From: UBA935 sp031556725
GTDB taxonomy: Bacteria; Bacillota; Clostridia; Lachnospirales; Lachnospiraceae
Direction of reading: 5' to 3'
Length of the DNA stretch: 64,000 bases
Assembly: GCA_031556725.1 (NCBI GenBank)
Contig: JAVBSL010000025.1
Span: 1-64,000 of the forward strand
Part shown: piece after piece, positions 17,462-27,068 of the stretch
Position numbering within the stretch: position 1 is the stretch's first letter
Layout: each line of letters opens with the position of its first letter
The notes under the pieces: generated by a model
Told to the model about the DNA's origin: nothing
Databases searched by the model: none
Seen by the model: only the letters and a program-made list of their open reading frames with translations
Program-made: the position numbers and the translations under genes

Positions 17462-18805
17462 CTATTCACTATGTCCTAATACTGCCGTCAGCTCAATATT
17501 GCGGTAACCATCCGGTCCCTGGCGCATGATCTGCAATGTAATTGTCTGTTCGGGCTGATAGGCAAAAAGAGTGTATGCGTAATCGTAAAAGCTGACAATC
17601 CCTGTTTCACCTATCTTCACGATTACGTCTCCGCTTTGCACTCCTGCATCCATCGCCGGAGAATCCATCTCAATCTCCGTTACATATGCCCCCAGCGGAA
17701 CACCCAAGGTCTCATACGCTTCTGACGTAACATCGGTACCATGAATACCCATATATGCTTTTTCCATGTCATTGGACATTTTTTGGATTAGCTGTCGCAG
17801 TTCTGAAATACCGATAGCACTGACAATATTCTTAGCATCACTGCCGTTAAAGCTATTATCAATGATACCTACTGCCTGTCCCCGCATATTGATCAAAATG
17901 CCGGCTCCATTACTGCTCCCATAGATATCGGTAGTAATCAGCTTATAAGCAGCATCCGCTATATTCAAGGCACTGGTGGAAGAAGTGATAAAACCATAAC
18001 AGATAGAGTCCGTATTACCAACTACTCTTCCTATAGCAATAATCGGTGTTCCGGTTATATTTGCTGTAGACGAACTGCCCAACTCGATTACTTTTATCTC
18101 TTTTATGGTATCTTCTTCCATATTTGCTTTGGTAACAGCAAGTACTGCCAGACCGGTGGTTTTATTCTTTTTCTTAACTTCTGCCTCGTATTGCGTGCCA
18201 TCTGCAAAAGTAACTTTTATGACTTCCGCATTTTTAAGGGTATTTATATTTACAAGGATAAGGTATTCCTTACCATTATCCCAAACAATGGAACCGGCTG
18301 TCTGTCCCTTGCTTTCATAAGCATTATTAAACCAATCCACATCGGAAGTAACTCCTGTTACTGTTACCATGGCTTTTCTGGCTTCCCTGGCGATTTCCAA
18401 CAGGTCGTTGTTCATTGATATATAGTCATCTGCTCCGGCCTTCTTCTCAGATACCGCCTTGGCAGCAATCTCCTTGATATGGGCATCATCCACAACGGCA
18501 GCTCCCGATTCTCCGTTTTCTGCCTGCATCTGTGTCTCATCCGCAATCATGTCTTCCGGAAGAATCTCTTCTTCAATGATTTCCTCCGGGAACTCGATCA
18601 GCTCTGTTTCCTCTTCCGGATAAAGCTTGTTACTGATTACCGGTTCTAATAATAAAAAAGTAAGGCAGGCAATCGTTCCAAACAATACTGCCATCAAAGC
18701 CGTAATCAATGTTCTTCGCAGAAGCTTCTTTTTATTCAACGGGCGCTGCTTTATTTTTTCTTTTAAGAAATCTGCATCCTGATTAACGTTGTTTTCCTCT
18801 CCCAT
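17462..18805 (-). CDS. HtrA-like membrane protein, protease site apparently lost
   Basis: A 447-residue protein with a cytoplasmic N-terminus, one membrane segment (ITALMAVLFGTIACLTFLLL, about residues 34-53), an acidic linker, a trypsin-like domain (about 150-335) and a PDZ domain (about 345-440, MDAGVQSGDVIVKIG). All three triad positions look replaced. TNNHV-like is ILVNINTL (His to Asn), TDLAVL-like is TTGLAVLAV (Asp to Gly) and GNSGGPLVN-like is SNGAGILIN (Ser to Gly). It is therefore probably a non-catalytic sensor or scaffold of the S1C family. It is translationally adjacent to GtrA upstream and YhaM downstream. Confidence 0.8.
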   Translation of the reverse strand: MGEENNVNQDADFLKEKIKQRPLNKKKLLRRTLITALMAVLFGTIACLTFLLLEPVISNKLYPEEETELIEFPEEIIEEEILPEDMIADETQMQAENGESGAAVVDDAHIKEIAAKAVSEKKAGADDYISMNNDLLEIAREARKAMVTVTGVTSDVDWFNNAYESKGQTAGSIVWDNGKEYLILVNINTLKNAEVIKVTFADGTQYEAEVKKKNKTTGLAVLAVTKANMEEDTIKEIKVIELGSSSTANITGTPIIAIGRVVGNTDSICYGFITSSTSALNIADAAYKLITTDIYGSSNGAGILINMRGQAVGIIDNSFNGSDAKNIVSAIGISELRQLIQKMSNDMEKAYMGIHGTDVTSEAYETLGVPLGAYVTEIEMDSPAMDAGVQSGDVIVKIGETGIVSFYDYAYTLFAYQPEQTITLQIMRQGPDGYRNIELTAVLGHSE

Positions 18806-19236
18806 TACTCATCCTTTCCTTCTTTCGTCTTAAAGGCAAAAAACCTTTGTCCGAAATAATTCAAGATAACAAACAGACCCATCCCGCATACCATTGCGAT
18901 ATTATCCTGCCATACCACCGGCAGATCGGCAAGTATCCATAAAATAAGCCGTTTAGCCCCCATGTATGCAATCAGATAACAAAGGGTGATATTAATAATA
19001 AACTTGATAATGACCATGGGAGACTTGTCTTTATTTTGAAAGGTAAAATACTTATTCAAGAAATAACTCAGCAAACTGCCGACGATATAATTGGCAGCCG
19101 AGGATACCCAGTAAGACAAGTGAATCAGATTATAGGCAATGAACATCACCGCCGTACCCACTATCGTATTAGCAACACCAACGATTAAAAATTTTATAAA
19201 TGTAAGATCAAACTTTTCTTTTATTTTAGTTAGCAT
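18805..19236 (-). CDS. GtrA family membrane protein
   Basis: A 143-residue protein with four predicted membrane segments and the GtrA pattern: FIKFLIVGVANTIVGTAVMF at the start, then NYIVGSLLSYFLNKYFTF, and a C-terminal FVILNYFGQRFFAF. GtrA proteins are thought to move or hold polyprenyl-linked sugars for cell-surface glycosylation. Its stop overlaps the start of the HtrA-like gene by one base, so both are probably translated together. No glycosyltransferase partner is adjacent. Confidence 0.88.
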   Translation of the reverse strand: MLTKIKEKFDLTFIKFLIVGVANTIVGTAVMFIAYNLIHLSYWVSSAANYIVGSLLSYFLNKYFTFQNKDKSPMVIIKFIINITLCYLIAYMGAKRLILWILADLPVVWQDNIAMVCGMGLFVILNYFGQRFFAFKTKEGKDE

Positions 19237-19369
19237 CTGAATCTCCTTATTTTCCTTGTCATTATACTACATGAGACCGAAAAATAACAGCCGTAAAAAA
19301 AATTGTAACAAGACCTACTGTTGTCCGGTTTAATCTGCTATAATATAAAAAATTAAAGGAACACCGAAG

Positions 19370-20014
19370 ATGAAACTTACACAGATACTATGGGAGCGGC
19401 GGGATTTTTTTCTTTCCTGTCTGCTGGAGCACATGAGAATATCCATAACAGCCATTACTTTGGCTGGATTGCTGGGATTAATTATCGGTATTTTGATTAG
19501 CAACCACCGCAAAACTGCCGGGGCCATCCTCGGTATTGTTAACGTTGTTTACACTATCCCTTCCATATCCCTGTTGGGATTTCTGATTCCCTTTACCGGT
19601 ATCGGCAATAAAACCGCCATTATTGCTTTGACGGTATATGGGCTGCTGCCGATTGTCCGCAATACCTACACCGGACTTACTAATGTTGACAAAGGCGTTT
19701 TGGAAGTGGCCAAGGGATTAGGCACCGGTAAGCTTCAGATCCTTAGTAAAATTCAATTTCCACTGGCCCTTCCGGTCATTATCAGCGGCTTTCGGAACAT
19801 GACCGTGATGATCATAGCCATGGGCGGCATTGCTTCCTTTATCGGTGCCGGCGGTCTGGGTGTTGCCATCTACCGGGGCATTACCACCTACAACATGACT
19901 CTTACCGCGGCGGGCTCCCTTTTAATCGCTTTGCTTGCACTGACCTGCGATTTTTTGCTTGGCAGAATAGAAAAATACATAAACAGGAGGCTTGGAAATG
20001 AATCCCATCATTGA
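19370..20014 (+). CDS. osmoprotectant (OpuC/OpuB-type) ABC permease
   Basis: A 214-residue integral membrane protein starting at ATG 19370 with AAAGGAACACCGAAG upstream. It has the binding-protein-dependent permease signature region (EVAKGLGTGKLQILSKIQFP, about residues 108-127) and five or six hydrophobic segments. It resembles OpuCB/ProW-type permeases for glycine betaine, carnitine or choline. It is the first gene of a plus-strand operon with the ATPase and binding protein. OpuC-type systems usually have two permeases; only this one is present, so it may act as a homodimer. Confidence 0.88.
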   Translation: MKLTQILWERRDFFLSCLLEHMRISITAITLAGLLGLIIGILISNHRKTAGAILGIVNVVYTIPSISLLGFLIPFTGIGNKTAIIALTVYGLLPIVRNTYTGLTNVDKGVLEVAKGLGTGKLQILSKIQFPLALPVIISGFRNMTVMIIAMGGIASFIGAGGLGVAIYRGITTYNMTLTAAGSLLIALLALTCDFLLGRIEKYINRRLGNESHH

Positions 20015-20729
20015 AATCAAAAATGCCAATGCTTCCTACGGTGAAAGCGAAGTCCTGCATCAGGTATCTTTTCAGGCCGCCGCCGGTGAATTTGTCGTGA
20101 TTATCGGCCCTTCCGGATGCGGCAAGACCACCCTTCTTAAGATGATAAACGGCCTCATTGTACCCGAAACCGGAGAAATTATTGTAGACGGTCAAAACCT
20201 TGCCCGCTGTGATCTTATTTCACTGCGCAGAACCATTGGCTATGCTGTTCAAGGGGCCCGATTATTTCCCCATATGACGATAGAAAACAATATTTGTTAC
20301 GTTCCCTGTTTAGATCAAAAGATGACCAGGCAGGAAAAAGAGGCCTTAACATCAGAAATGCTGCAATTGCTTCAGCTTCCACCGGAGATCGGCAAGCGCT
20401 TCCCCAGTCAGCTTTCCGGCGGACAACAACAGCGCGTGGGCATAGGCAGGGCCTTAGCCGCCAAACCCAAACTGCTTTTATTGGACGAGCCCTTTGGTGC
20501 TGTGGATGAAATAACCAGACGCAGTCTGCAGCGGGAATTGCTTTCTCTGCATCAAAAAATGAAAATTACCACCATCTTTGTTACCCACGATATCAGAGAA
20601 GCCTGTAAGCTGGGTGAACGTATTGTAATTATGAAAGATGGCGAGATCATTCAGCAGGGGCCACCGGAAGAGCTAAAAAAGCATCCCCGAAATGATTTTG
20701 TAAAAGAATTACTGGAAAACAATGACTAA
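19998..20729 (+). CDS. osmoprotectant ABC transporter ATPase
   Basis: A 243-residue ATPase from ATG 19998, seven bases after AGGAGG and overlapping the permease end by 17 bases. Walker A is GPSGCGKTT, the Q-loop region is YAVQGARLFPHMT, the signature is LSGGQQQR, Walker B is LLLLDEPFGAVD and the switch His lies in IFVTHDI. The QGARLFPHMT segment matches OpuCA/ProV-like ATPases. No C-terminal CBS pair, which OpuCA often carries, is present, so ionic-strength gating by CBS domains is not expected. Confidence 0.9.
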   Translation: MNPIIEIKNANASYGESEVLHQVSFQAAAGEFVVIIGPSGCGKTTLLKMINGLIVPETGEIIVDGQNLARCDLISLRRTIGYAVQGARLFPHMTIENNICYVPCLDQKMTRQEKEALTSEMLQLLQLPPEIGKRFPSQLSGGQQQRVGIGRALAAKPKLLLLDEPFGAVDEITRRSLQRELLSLHQKMKITTIFVTHDIREACKLGERIVIMKDGEIIQQGPPEELKKHPRNDFVKELLENND

Positions 20730-20771
20730 AATACATTCATGACTAACATCAACAGGAGGAACGAAAGAATT

Positions 20772-21680
20772 ATGAAAAAATTAACCAAAAAAATTGCGAC
20801 CCAATTAGCTGCCTGTTTTATTGGAGGTGTGCTCTTATGCACTGCCGGATGCGGCAAGCCGGAGGTTATCCACATTGCTTCCAAACCCATGACCGAGCAG
20901 TACATCTTAACCGAGATAATGAAGCAGTTAATCGAGGCCAATACCGATTATCAAGTGGAAATAACCAAGGGGGTGGGCGGCGGAACCACTAATATCCATC
21001 CGGCACTGATAAAGGGGGATTTTGATATTTACCCTGAATATACCAGAACCGCCTGGCTCAATGTCCTGAAAAAAGAAAATATGGAAAAAGATGATACAAC
21101 CTTATATGGGCTGCTTCAAAAGGAGTATGATACCCTGGGTCTTAGCTGGTTAGGTCTCTACGGGTTTTCCAATACTTACGGTCTGGCTGTACGGGAAGAT
21201 ACCGTCACCCAATATGGACTGGCTACTTATTCAGACCTGGCGGCTGTATCCGATCAGCTAATCTTCGGCGGCAACCCCGACTATATCGAGCTGGCAACCG
21301 GATATCCTCGTCTCTGTGAAGCCTACGGTATGAATTTTAAAGATGTAAAACAGATGGAAATTGCCTTAAAGTATCAGGCTCTCTTCAATAGTGAGGTTGA
21401 TGTTATTAATGCCTTTACTACCGATGCTCAGCTGGGAGCCAATAATCTTACTCTTTTAACGGATGATGGGCAGTTCTTTGAAACCTTTATGGCCGGTACA
21501 GTTGTGAGAAAAGATGCCTTGAAAAAGTACCCTCAGTTAGAAAAGGTTCTTACCCGGATGAGCGGTCTCATTTCTCAGGAAGAAATGCAGCAAATGAACT
21601 ATGATGTTGAAGTAAACGGCAAAGAGGATATTCAGGTGGCCAAAGAGTTTTTGATAAGTAAAAATCTGATTACCGAATAA
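20772..21680 (+). CDS. osmoprotectant-binding lipoprotein
   Basis: From ATG 20772 (AGGAGG 11-12 bases upstream) a 302-residue lipoprotein is encoded. The signal peptide ends LLCTAGC, a lipobox with Cys at about residue 27. The mature part has the OpuAC-like substrate-binding pattern: IHIASKPMTEQYILTEIM, TNIHPALIKGDFDIYPEYT and GLAVREDTVTQYGL. Acidic and aromatic residues of the betaine/choline pocket cannot be assigned with certainty. It closes the three-gene transporter operon and is followed by a strong terminator. Confidence 0.9.
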   Translation: MKKLTKKIATQLAACFIGGVLLCTAGCGKPEVIHIASKPMTEQYILTEIMKQLIEANTDYQVEITKGVGGGTTNIHPALIKGDFDIYPEYTRTAWLNVLKKENMEKDDTTLYGLLQKEYDTLGLSWLGLYGFSNTYGLAVREDTVTQYGLATYSDLAAVSDQLIFGGNPDYIELATGYPRLCEAYGMNFKDVKQMEIALKYQALFNSEVDVINAFTTDAQLGANNLTLLTDDGQFFETFMAGTVVRKDALKKYPQLEKVLTRMSGLISQEEMQQMNYDVEVNGKEDIQVAKEFLISKNLITE

Positions 21681-21690
21681 TTGAGTTAAA

Positions 21691-21736
21691 AAGAACTGCA
21701 AAGAGCCATCCTTTTGACCCCTTGCAGTTCTTTTTC
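21691..21736. terminator. bidirectional intrinsic terminator
   Basis: AAGAACTGCAA (21,691-21,701) pairs with TTGCAGTTCTT (21,722-21,732), followed by T-runs in both directions. It separates the plus-strand transporter operon from the convergent histidine kinase gene. Confidence 0.85.
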
Positions 21737-24700
21737 TTATCCTTCATTTTCTTGTGCCGCCTGCTGTATAATTCGTTCTTTTATCTGCTTCAATTCTACA
21801 GCAAAGTGCTCAAAGCTCTTTGTCATTGACCTTTTCAGCAAATAATCCTCTTCCAGCTCCCTGGCTCTGGCCGAAAGATCTTTCATTCCCAGATTGGCTG
21901 ATGAACCCTTGATGGTATGGACATACCGATGAAATTCCTCGGTATCCTCCGGTTTCTGATACTCTGCCTCAGTATTTGCAAATTTAAGCAATACTTCTTT
22001 ATAGCGATCTACTTTTCCGCCAAAACGGGCAGCCCCTTCCTGTACAGCAATTCCTTCTATGGCAAAATCTACGGTTACAGCCGTCTCTGTCATTTTTTTC
22101 TTTATTTTTTCAGCAAAGCTGCTGCGTTTGCTGGCCGGAAGATTTTTTACCAGAGCTGCATTCAACGTATCCAATTCCACTGGTTTAGCAATGTGCCCAT
22201 TCATCCCAATATTTAAGAATTCGTCTACCTGTTCCAGCATAACATTCGCTGTCATGGCCAGGATACAGATATTCTTATAAGGCTTATTACTTCTGCGGAT
22301 CCTTCTGGTGGCTTCTTTACCGTCCATAACCGGCATCATGATATCCATCAAAATAAGATCATAGCTCTTTTTTTCCAACATTTCCAAACATTCTTCACCA
22401 TCAGCCGCCACATCCGGTGTAATACCGAACTGCTTTAACATCTCGCAGGCAACCTCCTGATTAAGAGGATTATCTTCACAAAGTAAAATACTTGTATTTA
22501 CAAAGGTTTCTCCGATTAGTCCTCCAAGATAAGCCCCTTCCTCCAAAGTATCACAAATACGTTGTACAAATGCAGAGGGAACCAGGGGTTTTTGCATTAC
22601 ATCCTTAAATCCTACTTCCTGTACCTGTTTATCCGGAATCCTTTTCACATAAGCGGATACAATCAACAGCTTCGAAGTGCAGCCTTCCTGGGTTATTCGT
22701 CTTCCTATTTCAATACCATTATCATCACCCAATACATAATCTAAAATAATAATCTTAAATGGATTGCCTGCTGCTTCATGCTCTTTCACCAGAGCTAGTG
22801 CCTCCGCACCGGTATGAACACATACCACCGGAAATCCTGCCGCCTCCAGAATTCGCCGCATAATCTCACAGGAAATTTCATCATCATCTGCAATTAAGAT
22901 CGAATGTCCATCCGGAATATTCTGAGAAACAAGTCCTTTCAGTGTCATATTATCCTTGCTTCGTTTAAAACCGATTATTACCGAAATTTTGGATCCTATC
23001 CCTTCGATGCTTTCAACCTTAATCTCACCTTCCATCAGATCCACCAGCTCTTTGGTAATCGACATTCCCAGTCCGGTACCGGTGCTTTTATATTTCATGT
23101 CATCACTAAACTGGTTAAAAGGTATAAATAACTGGCTGATCTGCTGAGGAGACATTCCAATACCGGTATCACTTACACAGAATGTAATAAATATTTTCTC
23201 GTCCTCTTCATGGTGAAGCGACACATCCAGAATGACATTTCCTTTTTGTGTGTACTTCGCTGAATTATCCAACAGATTCTTTAATATCTGCCATAAACGA
23301 GTCTTATCTCCTATCAGCTTGATCGGCAGTTCCGGCTGCATATTCAATAACATTTCTATGTGCTTGTCTTCAATCCGGTCCGAAGCAACCATAAAGGCAT
23401 TGGCAACAACATCTTCCAGCACAAAGATGTCCTCGGTAATATCTATTTTTTGTGCTTCAATTTTAGAAAAGTCTAAAATATCATTAATAATAGTCAGCAG
23501 GTTCTTAGAAGAGGATAAAATCTTTTTATAGCTGTCAATATTTTGGGGATCCTGTTCCCTCAGCAAAGCAATCTGGGCAAAACCGATAATTGCATTCATC
23601 GGTGTTCTGATTTCATGGCTCATATTGGCTAAGAAGCGGCTCTTTAGCTGATTTGCTTCCCGTTCATGATCGGCAGCACTCTGCAATAACTTTTCGGCTT
23701 CAATATTCTGCATCATCTTAATTACCGATGGCATCCCATCATATATGACTTCTTCTGCAATCACACGTGTATCAATAATTTCACCGGCGGTGGTTTCATA
23801 TGTAAATTCTTCGCTGGCAGTAACCTGACGTTCTTTAATCTGCTCCTTTAAAGAAGCAATCTTATCCGCAACCGGCCGGCCATCCGACTGCTTAACGGCA
23901 AACAGATCTTTCTCATAGAGATTTTTATTCTCTGTAAATTGCGGTAAATTCATCTGCTTATAAAAAGCATCGTTGGCATAGTAAATCTTACCGGTCTCAG
24001 AATCCTCAATAATCATTGCTGACGGCAGTGCATCCACCAGCTTTTGCAGATCTTCCTGATTCCTTAAAATAAGATCATTTTTCTGCTGTTCCTCTTCTAC
24101 ATCCATACACCATAAAATATATGATTTCTTATTATCCCGATCTATAATGCTGATAAAAGCGGAAAATCGGTGACACTCGCCGTTACGGATGCGAAAGGTT
24201 ACCTGCTCACGAGTGACATGACCTTCCTCCCGCAGTTTCTTTAGAATGGCGTGCCTTTCGGAAACATCCTTATAATATCCTTCAATAGAAGTTCCAACAG
24301 ACATGCCGATCTGCTCCACCGCATAGCGGTTACAGTCAATAATCATATCGTCAACAATTACAATATAAGCTACCGGTGCTTTTTCAATAATCTGCTCCCG
24401 GACCGTTTCCACAGCCGAATTAAGCCCTGCCAAAATACCCGACCACTGCCCCTTATAATTGGCATAATCAATATGGTAAATCAAATTACCGGCCGTAGTA
24501 CCTTTGACAAAATCACCGATTTCATTTTCAATGCTGGAAAGAGTATCCCGAATGCTTTGTAAGGAAGCCGCCAAAATACCAAATTCGTCTCTGGATTTAT
24601 ACTTGTTAAAATCAAGTGCAAAATCACCCTCCGAAATCCTTCCGGCAATTTCGGTCATTTCCAGCATCCCCTTAATTTTCCGGTTCAGGGTAAGAAAAGA

Positions 24701-25288
24701 AACAAACATGGCAATGACCATTCCAATGGCTCCGATCCCCATTAACCGAAGTGCTGTATCTGCTTGTTTTTTGGCATCATCTACCGCCTGACTGCACCGT
24801 TTTTGCACTTTACCCTCAAACATAGCAAGGGTATCCAAAATCGGTTGCTTACCGGCTTTATATTCTTCGCCAAATATCAGCCGTCTGGCTTCCTCCAAAT
24901 CACCCTGCTCCACCGCCCCAAAGGCTTCGTATTCGATTGTTTCCAGCTTATGTGAAAGTTCCTTAGCCTGATTAACAAGCTCAAGCTCTTCCAGAGGGAC
25001 CTCCATCGTTTCCAGTTGCTTCAATACCCTCTCACGAGTCTGAGTCACATTGACTTCGTGCAAATAAGCTTCCCGATATTCCAATTCCCCAAACGCCACA
25101 TAATTTTTCGCCTGCTCGGTCAAAAAATCAGATGCCCCACGCAAGTCGTCACCCAATGCAGTCATTTCCATAGCCTCGTGATAATATAATCGTTCACGGC
25201 TTACGGACATAGAAAGTTTAACCAGTGTAAATGCTGTAATTAATGCAAAAAAGATAGGTAGAAGCCTTAACCATGTTGATATCTTCAT
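21737..25288 (-). CDS. hybrid sensor histidine kinase with two receivers and Hpt
   Basis: A 1183-residue membrane kinase. Order: N-terminal membrane segment (about 7-26), an extracytoplasmic helical sensor region, a second segment (about 182-200), HAMP, two PAS-like domains (VAYIVIVDDMIIDCN; LPSAMIIEDSETGKIYYAND), then HisKA with phospho-acceptor in ANMSHEIRTPMNAIIGF and HATPase (N box LLDNSAKYT, STGTGLGMSI). Two receiver domains follow (IADDDEIS...ILDYVLG; LCEDNPLNQ...LMDIMMPVMDG) and a C-terminal Hpt (VHTIKGSSANLG). A multistep phosphorelay is expected, and the output regulator is not adjacent. The gene stands alone. Confidence 0.9.
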   Translation of the reverse strand: MKISTWLRLLPIFFALITAFTLVKLSMSVSRERLYYHEAMEMTALGDDLRGASDFLTEQAKNYVAFGELEYREAYLHEVNVTQTRERVLKQLETMEVPLEELELVNQAKELSHKLETIEYEAFGAVEQGDLEEARRLIFGEEYKAGKQPILDTLAMFEGKVQKRCSQAVDDAKKQADTALRLMGIGAIGMVIAMFVSFLTLNRKIKGMLEMTEIAGRISEGDFALDFNKYKSRDEFGILAASLQSIRDTLSSIENEIGDFVKGTTAGNLIYHIDYANYKGQWSGILAGLNSAVETVREQIIEKAPVAYIVIVDDMIIDCNRYAVEQIGMSVGTSIEGYYKDVSERHAILKKLREEGHVTREQVTFRIRNGECHRFSAFISIIDRDNKKSYILWCMDVEEEQQKNDLILRNQEDLQKLVDALPSAMIIEDSETGKIYYANDAFYKQMNLPQFTENKNLYEKDLFAVKQSDGRPVADKIASLKEQIKERQVTASEEFTYETTAGEIIDTRVIAEEVIYDGMPSVIKMMQNIEAEKLLQSAADHEREANQLKSRFLANMSHEIRTPMNAIIGFAQIALLREQDPQNIDSYKKILSSSKNLLTIINDILDFSKIEAQKIDITEDIFVLEDVVANAFMVASDRIEDKHIEMLLNMQPELPIKLIGDKTRLWQILKNLLDNSAKYTQKGNVILDVSLHHEEDEKIFITFCVSDTGIGMSPQQISQLFIPFNQFSDDMKYKSTGTGLGMSITKELVDLMEGEIKVESIEGIGSKISVIIGFKRSKDNMTLKGLVSQNIPDGHSILIADDDEISCEIMRRILEAAGFPVVCVHTGAEALALVKEHEAAGNPFKIIILDYVLGDDNGIEIGRRITQEGCTSKLLIVSAYVKRIPDKQVQEVGFKDVMQKPLVPSAFVQRICDTLEEGAYLGGLIGETFVNTSILLCEDNPLNQEVACEMLKQFGITPDVAADGEECLEMLEKKSYDLILMDIMMPVMDGKEATRRIRRSNKPYKNICILAMTANVMLEQVDEFLNIGMNGHIAKPVELDTLNAALVKNLPASKRSSFAEKIKKKMTETAVTVDFAIEGIAVQEGAARFGGKVDRYKEVLLKFANTEAEYQKPEDTEEFHRYVHTIKGSSANLGMKDLSARARELEEDYLLKRSMTKSFEHFAVELKQIKERIIQQAAQENEG

Positions 25289-25366
25289 ATATACATCCGA
25301 ACCCTTCCCTTACTTATTACTATTATTATAGTATGTTTCCCAGATATCATCAACTTGAATTTACAA

Positions 25367-25396
25367 AAAGACAGCCAAATAAATCGGCTGTCCTTC
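25367..25396 (-). terminator. intrinsic terminator after the degV remnant
   Basis: On the minus strand ACAGCC-loop-GGCTGT is followed by CTTTTT, about 30 bases after the degV stop codon. Confidence 0.75.
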
Positions 25397-25424
25397 GTAA
25401 TGTTAAATCATGTAATCTTTTATG

Positions 25425-25958
25425 TTACCTGTTCTCACCTAAGAATATAAGTCCTAATGTTCCAGGACCGGAATGAGCACCGATACTGGGGCCGATGGGT
25501 CGGATAATAATATTTTTATATCCCAGTTTTTCTGTTATCTGTTGTTTTAAAAAATCGGCATCTTCCTGACAGTCTCCATGAATAATACCCATGGCGATCT
25601 GTTTATCTTTCCATTGTCCTAGTCGTTCTGTCATATTGTTAATTAATGTGCTCATAGCTTTTTTTCTGCCCCTGGTCTTACTTAAAGCTACCAGCTTCCC
25701 TTCCTGATTAACATATAGAATCGGTTTCACATCCGGATATTCTTCCATAACTTCATTGGCTGTCATTATCACATTGCCGCAGCCGCCGCTCAATTCGGAA
25801 GAAAAACTGATATGCAGGATATCCTTTCCCTCCTTGTCTTCTCAATAAACTTCTTCTTCAACGGTATAGTAGTGGGGAATGACACAGATGCCATTCTCCC
25901 TGATAAATTCTTCCGGCAGATCAGCATTGCTTTCAGTGGATATAATAAATTCTCTCAT
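25425..25958 (-). pseudogene. degV-family fatty-acid-binding protein, degraded
   Basis: From ATG 25958 the frame reads MREFIISTESNADLPEEFIR as in DegV proteins. It meets TGA at 25,842-25,844 after EEEVY, and then continues in the same frame with DILHISFSSELSGGCGNVIM and VKPILYVNQEGKLVALSK. DegV proteins are about 280 residues; here only about 177 codons remain. Stretches after EEEVY and again after EEYPD appear deleted in frame. One stop plus two internal deletions point to a decaying gene, although the part after the stop could be made from an internal start. Confidence 0.8.
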
Positions 25959-26066
25959 TAAGGTACGCTCCTTATATTTTTTTTCAATTTATTATTATAT
26001 CCTACTATGTTCTTTTTTTATAGTACTTATTTTATTACACTTCTCCTTGCCCCACGTTCTCCGGCC

Positions 26067-27065
26067 TTAGCGTGTGCTCCCCCCCATCGCTTCAATCAGC
26101 CACAGGTTTTCATTTGATGAACCGCGATAGCCGGACAGGCCGAATTGCTCAGCACACCATTTCCGAGTGGCAAAGCTGGGAGAATAGCCGGCCCGCATAA
26201 ATCCATCTACAATCGATACGCCTCGATAACCGTAAAGGAGGGTAGTTAAATCTGTTCCGGGATTCCGTGAGTTTGCCAGATATTGAGCCGTTACCTCAAC
26301 CGTTTCCTGTAAATTTTCAGCCGAAGATTCATAAAGATCCAGATTAAGGCCGTCACTTCTTAGTGCTAACATTACTTCATCGCCATTTTCTTCAATATAC
26401 CAGCTAAAAATATCAGTACCTCCTCCTTCGCTAAATAAATAGAAGTTGTCATAATTAAGTGCCCAGTCGCCTGTAACTTCATCCGTAAGAATCTCATCAT
26501 CACCAATGGCAAACAGCCCTACGTAGGCACCGTCACTGGCAAGGCAAAATATATATGCAACAGTTTCATCGCAGCCAACCCAATAGGTTCCCTCACTGAA
26601 ATACGTCACATACTGTGATGCAATGTCTATTTTATTCTTTGTTTCTTCAAAATCACTTCCCTGCTCCCGCAGCAGAGTAACCTCGTTATCAAGGGTAATA
26701 TATTGACCAAGTTCATCGGTTTTAATGCTATACGCAAAGTTCATTAACTCCTCTTGCATATCCGCATCTTTATATACAAACAGATTGGTTGCCGAAAGCT
26801 TATAATTTCCGCTTCCTTCCGTGGTCTCATTATTAGCCTCTTTCATCCAGACAGAGAGCATGTCACCATTGAAATGCAGTGCATATGCTGAACCGTCTTT
26901 TTCCAATCCCGACCAGATTGTTCCACTTAATTGAGCTTCTAACTGCTCCAGTAGCTTATCTGTTTCACTAAGCTCGGTTACTGCCACTTTTTCCGGCTTC
27001 TTACCACAGCCGACTAACCCAACACACAGTACTAATATACTTAAGATTATTAATATTTTTTTCAT
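26067..27065 (-). CDS. lipoprotein at the end of the T7SS operon
   Basis: A 332-residue lipoprotein: signal peptide MKKILIILSILVLCVGLVGC, with the lipobox Cys at residue 20. The central part has no recognised domain. The last 45 or so residues (GVSIVDGFMRAGYSPSFATR, then KWCAEQFGLSGYRGS and NLWLIEA) resemble the short repeat I recall at the C-termini of clostridial cell-wall lysins (VDAL...SSFANRKK...GI..Y.G...N..LL), which suggests a wall-associated role. It begins three bases after the Ala-rich protein and is probably the last gene of the secretion operon. Confidence 0.7.
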   Translation of the reverse strand: MKKILIILSILVLCVGLVGCGKKPEKVAVTELSETDKLLEQLEAQLSGTIWSGLEKDGSAYALHFNGDMLSVWMKEANNETTEGSGNYKLSATNLFVYKDADMQEELMNFAYSIKTDELGQYITLDNEVTLLREQGSDFEETKNKIDIASQYVTYFSEGTYWVGCDETVAYIFCLASDGAYVGLFAIGDDEILTDEVTGDWALNYDNFYLFSEGGGTDIFSWYIEENGDEVMLALRSDGLNLDLYESSAENLQETVEVTAQYLANSRNPGTDLTTLLYGYRGVSIVDGFMRAGYSPSFATRKWCAEQFGLSGYRGSSNENLWLIEAMGGSTR

Positions 27066-27068
27066 TTT

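Noticed and set aside
25842..25844. TGA in the degV frame as a selenocysteine codon
   Set aside because: No SECIS-like hairpin follows it, DegV is not a selenoprotein family, and neighbouring deletions point to decay.
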